DNA of 64,000 bases from Rhizobium leguminosarum bv. viciae USDA 2370 (GTDB taxonomy: Bacteria > Pseudomonadota > Alphaproteobacteria > Rhizobiales > Rhizobiaceae). A program made the position numbers and the translations under genes. The first letter of the stretch is position 1. Every line of letters begins with the position of its first letter. Under the pieces are notes generated by a model. It saw only the letters and a list, made by a program, of their open reading frames with translations. It ran no database searches and was not told where the DNA came from. Positions 63,867 through 64,000 of the stretch are shown piece after piece. The DNA is taken from NCBI RefSeq assembly GCF_002008365.1, contig NZ_MRDL01000025.1:124381-188380 (forward strand), written 5' to 3'.

Positions 63867-63998
63867 TTAACGACGAATCGGAATTCTAGAAAAGTATGTA
63901 GGAACGTTGTAACCTTGATCGACAAGAAACTGTTTTAGCGCAAGGTCCGAGACAGTCGCGTAAGGTGATGGGCCGACCGTCACGCTCACCACTGGTAG
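63867..63998 (-). CDS. possible C-terminal fragment of a minus-strand gene
   Basis: An open frame enters from the right edge and ends at a TAA at 63867, giving 43 residues with ordinary protein character (TVSDLALKQFLVDQGYNVPT). If real, it is convergent with the portal gene, 5 bp apart, and would mark the end of the rightward block. Too short to identify. Confidence 0.35.
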   Translation of the reverse strand, partial: LPVVSVTVGPSPYATVSDLALKQFLVDQGYNVPTYFSRIPIRR

Positions 63999-64000
63999 CG

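Larger units (their letters stand above)
55123..64000. mobile_element. integrated prophage-like element, left part
   Basis: Begins at the truncated tRNA-Val and runs beyond the window. It contains short overlapping genes read rightwards, AT-rich repeat modules, and recognisable phage tail chaperone, tape measure and portal genes. Integrase, terminase, capsid and lysis genes are not in this part. Base and codon use differ visibly from the host genes on the left. Confidence 0.85.

Overview
The window is a GC-rich alphaproteobacterial chromosome segment, most likely from a Rhizobium of the R. leguminosarum/etli group. The evidence is a RopA-type porin, the glgPBCA-pgm-glgX operon, a soxBDAG sarcosine oxidase operon, split pntAA/pntAB/pntB transhydrogenase genes, and intergenic palindromic repeats of the kind known from rhizobia (RIME-like). 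No tool was run; all calls come from reading the sequence.

Layout. 1-2 kb: end of a transhydrogenase operon and its terminator. 2-11.3 kb: a DUF992 secreted protein, an HWE sensor kinase, a TPR lipoprotein, rpsU, two divergent class III cyclases (one with a c-type heme-like CxxCH sensor domain, one with CHASE2) and a FecR-domain protein with a His/Asp-rich tail. 11.5-18 kb: soxB-(DUF2511-like)-soxD-soxA-soxG, a VOC protein and a MaoC/NodN-like protein. 18-29 kb: a six-gene glycogen operon on the minus strand. 29.3-37.4 kb: a TadG-like VWA protein, then a transglutaminase / ATP-grasp-alpha-E / DUF2126-transglutaminase operon that looks like an uncharacterised peptide-modification system. 37.5-48 kb: a TctD/TctE-like two-component system, a third cyclase with TolB-like and TPR parts, an ornithine carbamoyltransferase-like protein with altered catalytic motifs, a GNAT acetyltransferase, a periplasmic binding protein and the tripartite tricarboxylate transporter tctCBA. 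48-55 kb: small proteins, a TerC-clan DUF475 membrane protein behind a long structured leader that looks like a riboswitch, MgtC-like and degenerate nuclease-like proteins, ropA, and repeats.

At 55123-55167 a 3' half of tRNA-Val(GAC), with its terminator, marks the left attachment site of an integrated element that runs past the right edge. The element begins with small winged-helix-like proteins resembling the C-terminal DNA-binding domain of P4-type primases. These alternate with AT-rich blocks in which 8-9 bp TAG-core repeats occur in opposed clusters around a central spacer (at least three such modules). It continues with small unknown genes, a Mu gp41-like tail chaperone, a tape measure protein and a lambda-type portal protein, in an order that does not match a normal tailed-phage late operon.

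The parts most worth following up are the origin-like repeat modules at 56.0-57.4 kb, the leader RNA of the DUF475 gene at about 49.8-49.9 kb, and the transglutaminase/ATP-grasp operon at 30.7-37.4 kb.
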